A stretch of DNA of 64,000 nucleotides from positions 18,245,855 to 18,309,854 of the forward strand of contig OZ038455.1 in the NCBI GenBank assembly GCA_964036195.1, written 5' to 3'. The DNA comes from Sphaerolaimus hirsutus. Its lineage: Eukaryota > Nematoda > Chromadorea > Monhysterida > Sphaerolaimidae. Position numbers and translations under genes: made by a program. Shown here piece after piece: positions 55,501 through 58,500 of this stretch; positions within the stretch are counted from its first letter, which is position 1, and every line of letters begins with the position of its first letter. Below the pieces are notes generated by a model that had not been told where the DNA came from, made no database searches, and saw only the letters and a list, made by a program, of their open reading frames with translations.

Positions 55501-58500
55501 TGAAAACGAAAATGAGCCCCCTGTTCGATGATCTGCGAAATGGTATTGCATTTGCAAGTATGTAAATAGGTAGTGTAATTATTAGCTTGACCAAAATACT
55601 CGGTGGCCTGTTAGTATCGGGCTGTCGGGGAAGTTATTTCCGTTTCCGCATCATCTCCTTTTGGATCGTCCTGGATCATGGTCTTTCTATTGAGGTGAAC
55701 AAACTGGAATCCTGACTAGATGCATAATTCAAAAACAAAAGTTTACAGCGAAATTGATTACACAAAATATATGACACCACATGTCTCTAACTTTATCTTT
55801 CCAAATGATTTTACATCGAAATTTTTATCGAAAAATAGAAAATCCCGGAAACGGTGGACCGCGCATGTTGAGTTTTGAACTTTTTTGATAGATAAATTAT
55901 TACTGGATCCACTTTAATGTAATCAATTTCATGGTAAAATTTTACGACTGTATAAATTCACGCTTATATACCCCGCTGAAACCCCACTGATCGTCCAGGT
56001 TTATCCAATGCAGGACGACCCGGATACAGAAACAAACAAACAGATACAGAGAGACCAATATTAGCCCGGTGGTGCAATTTTGCGAAGTGACCAACTTGCT
56101 GAGTGCCAACTTGATGGCATCGACCACTTTGGTGCCACATTTTGCCACGCTGCCGCACTGGCGCGCGGTGCTGTTCTTGCACACTTTCTGCACGTTATCA
56201 GTGAACGTGCCCGCGTCCGGCGTGGTCGCCACCAAGTTGTAGTCTGCGGGGTTTTGGGGTGCACAAAAATGCAAATGATTTTGAGAGTGTTTCACAATTC
56301 CGATCAACTGATATTTTTCTTTACGTAGCATAAAATAATTATTTCGTTGCATTTTCACGTAAGATTTAGCTGTATTATGGTTGAATATCAATATAGGTTG
56401 AACTCGTCGTGGAAAGGACAGTAATTTTGCTCGCGAAAAGCACAGTAAAATGCTAAAATTTCGCGAAAAATCTTGCGTCATAATTTTTCGCGACACGATG
56501 TATTTGGACAGATAGTGCCAAGCTCGATTTTGGGACACAATCGTCAGCTTGTGTTGCTTTGGGATCTGTGGCATCAAATATTGAGCATTTTTTATTTCGA
56601 ATATGCATTTGGAAAATGTCGAAAAGTTCTGAATATCGAGAAGAGATGTCTTCTAAACTCTAAATCACAAAAAAATGTTCATCAACTGTATACCGAGTGG
56701 AGCACACTTTGCGCAGCATTCTACCATAATTTGATGAATATAATCTTGTGTTAAATTTCGTAATTTATTATTCCATAGTAAAAACGAAATATTATGATGA
56801 AAAACTATAATTTTTAATTTATTACTCAGGTGGGTTATGGTAGGTTTCCATACTAAGTGCGATGTTCGCCGAGCATATTATAGAAATGAAATTCGGCCGA
56901 GATTTGCTCACGAATACACATTCAAATTCAGAACATGTAACAAAGGTAGGTAAACCCGAAATGAAACCGGACCCGGATCAAACCGATTCCATTTATTTAT
57001 GCAAAAAACACTCACCGTTATTGTCGAACATCACCAGCGTGTACTGTTGCACTTGGCCGGCCACCCGATGCAACATTTGACTGAGAGAATCCCGGATTTC
57101 TTGCAGATCGTACACCATGTCCAAGGTCGCTTGCACCACCAACGTGAGAGTTATGTCTCCCGGGTTACGGTAGGATGGTTGCGTGTTCAGAGTCGGGCAC
57201 ACCACTGCGGTGTGGGGTTAACTTGCATTCTCCTTTCCTTAATACACACACTAGTTTCCTACGAAATTTTCGTTTTTTCTACCTTTTTCTACCTAAACTT
57301 GTAAATCAGCATTGAACGCATTTGAGTTTACCGGAATGAGTCAACCGTGAGTGAGTTTACCGGAGTTTGTATCACCGCCAGCAGTAGTTGAAGTACACCT
57401 CATTCCGATCAACTCAAATGCACTCAAAGCATGATTTGAGTTTTCCAACAGTTTATAATTTTTGGCAGGAAACTACTGTGTGTGCGTGCGTAGGCACATT
57501 GCAAGTAAAGGCGTGAACTTGAATCTGAATTAACACAAAAAAAACGAATGATTGATCGGGTAAAATCAATTCGTAAATGACCGATCCGCGGGATCAGGTG
57601 CCAGTTCCGCAAAATGAGAAGTGAGAAGTGAAATGGCAAAGGCGAAGTAAAAGCGCAAAGGCGAAGTGAAATGGCAAGTGAATTGGCAAGTGAAATGGCA
57701 AAAGCGAAGAGAAATTACTTTTTCTTTTTCATTTTTTACTTCGCTTTTACCAATTCACTTGCCGTTTCACTTGGCCTTTGCGCTTTTACTTCGCCTTCGC
57801 CATTTCACTTCTCGTTTTGCGGAACTGGCCCCGCACTTTCCGAAACGCGTATGCAGACATGAAATAATCTGTGGCAATCCGCCACCAAGCATTCCTTGGC
57901 AAATAAACTCACAATTTTCACAGTGCTTCCCACCCGCTCCAGCGACGCATTGGCACCGTGCCAACAGGGGCACGAAGTACCCGCCGTTGAGGCAGACGTA
58001 CTTTTCGCACCGATTGCCGACGACGTGCGGTGGGCAGCGACAAGTGTTTCCGTCCGGCGTACCCCCATTTTGACATAAGTTGGATGGTGCTGAAAATGGG
58101 GAAATGGCCTGTACGGAAAACTGGAAATAAAACTGCAGAAAAATGTAAAATCTCTGTACATTTTCTAAAATGTTCACCTTCAAAATTACTAATTTTCGAA
58201 CGTTGCGAACGTTCAAATGCTTAAAAGTTATTTGCATGCGGAACTCATATCTTCAAAATTTTATTTTTTGGATGAACCCAGGCCCACCAAAATTATTTTC
58301 CTCATACAGGTCCGTTCAGTAGATTTGTTATTTCCGCTTCAAACAACATTCCAACGCATAAATCAAAATTTCAGTTGATGTGTCGTTACAGTTCAAATTT
58401 GGCCTTGGGGGCAGCCCCAGACACTGTAAAATGTCCTGTAACGTGTCAAATGTCATGCAAAATGTATAAGTCATGTAACATGGCCGGTAACATGGAAAAC

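Noticed and set aside
55942..56577. 211-residue minus-strand frame ending in a hydrophobic stretch (SLYLFVCFCIRVVLHW) that looks like a C-terminal transmembrane helix
   Set aside because: The hydrophobic part lies after a GTATCTG donor that joins in phase to the exon at 55430..55532, giving the expected GLIFVF vWA strand; the stretch is intronic.
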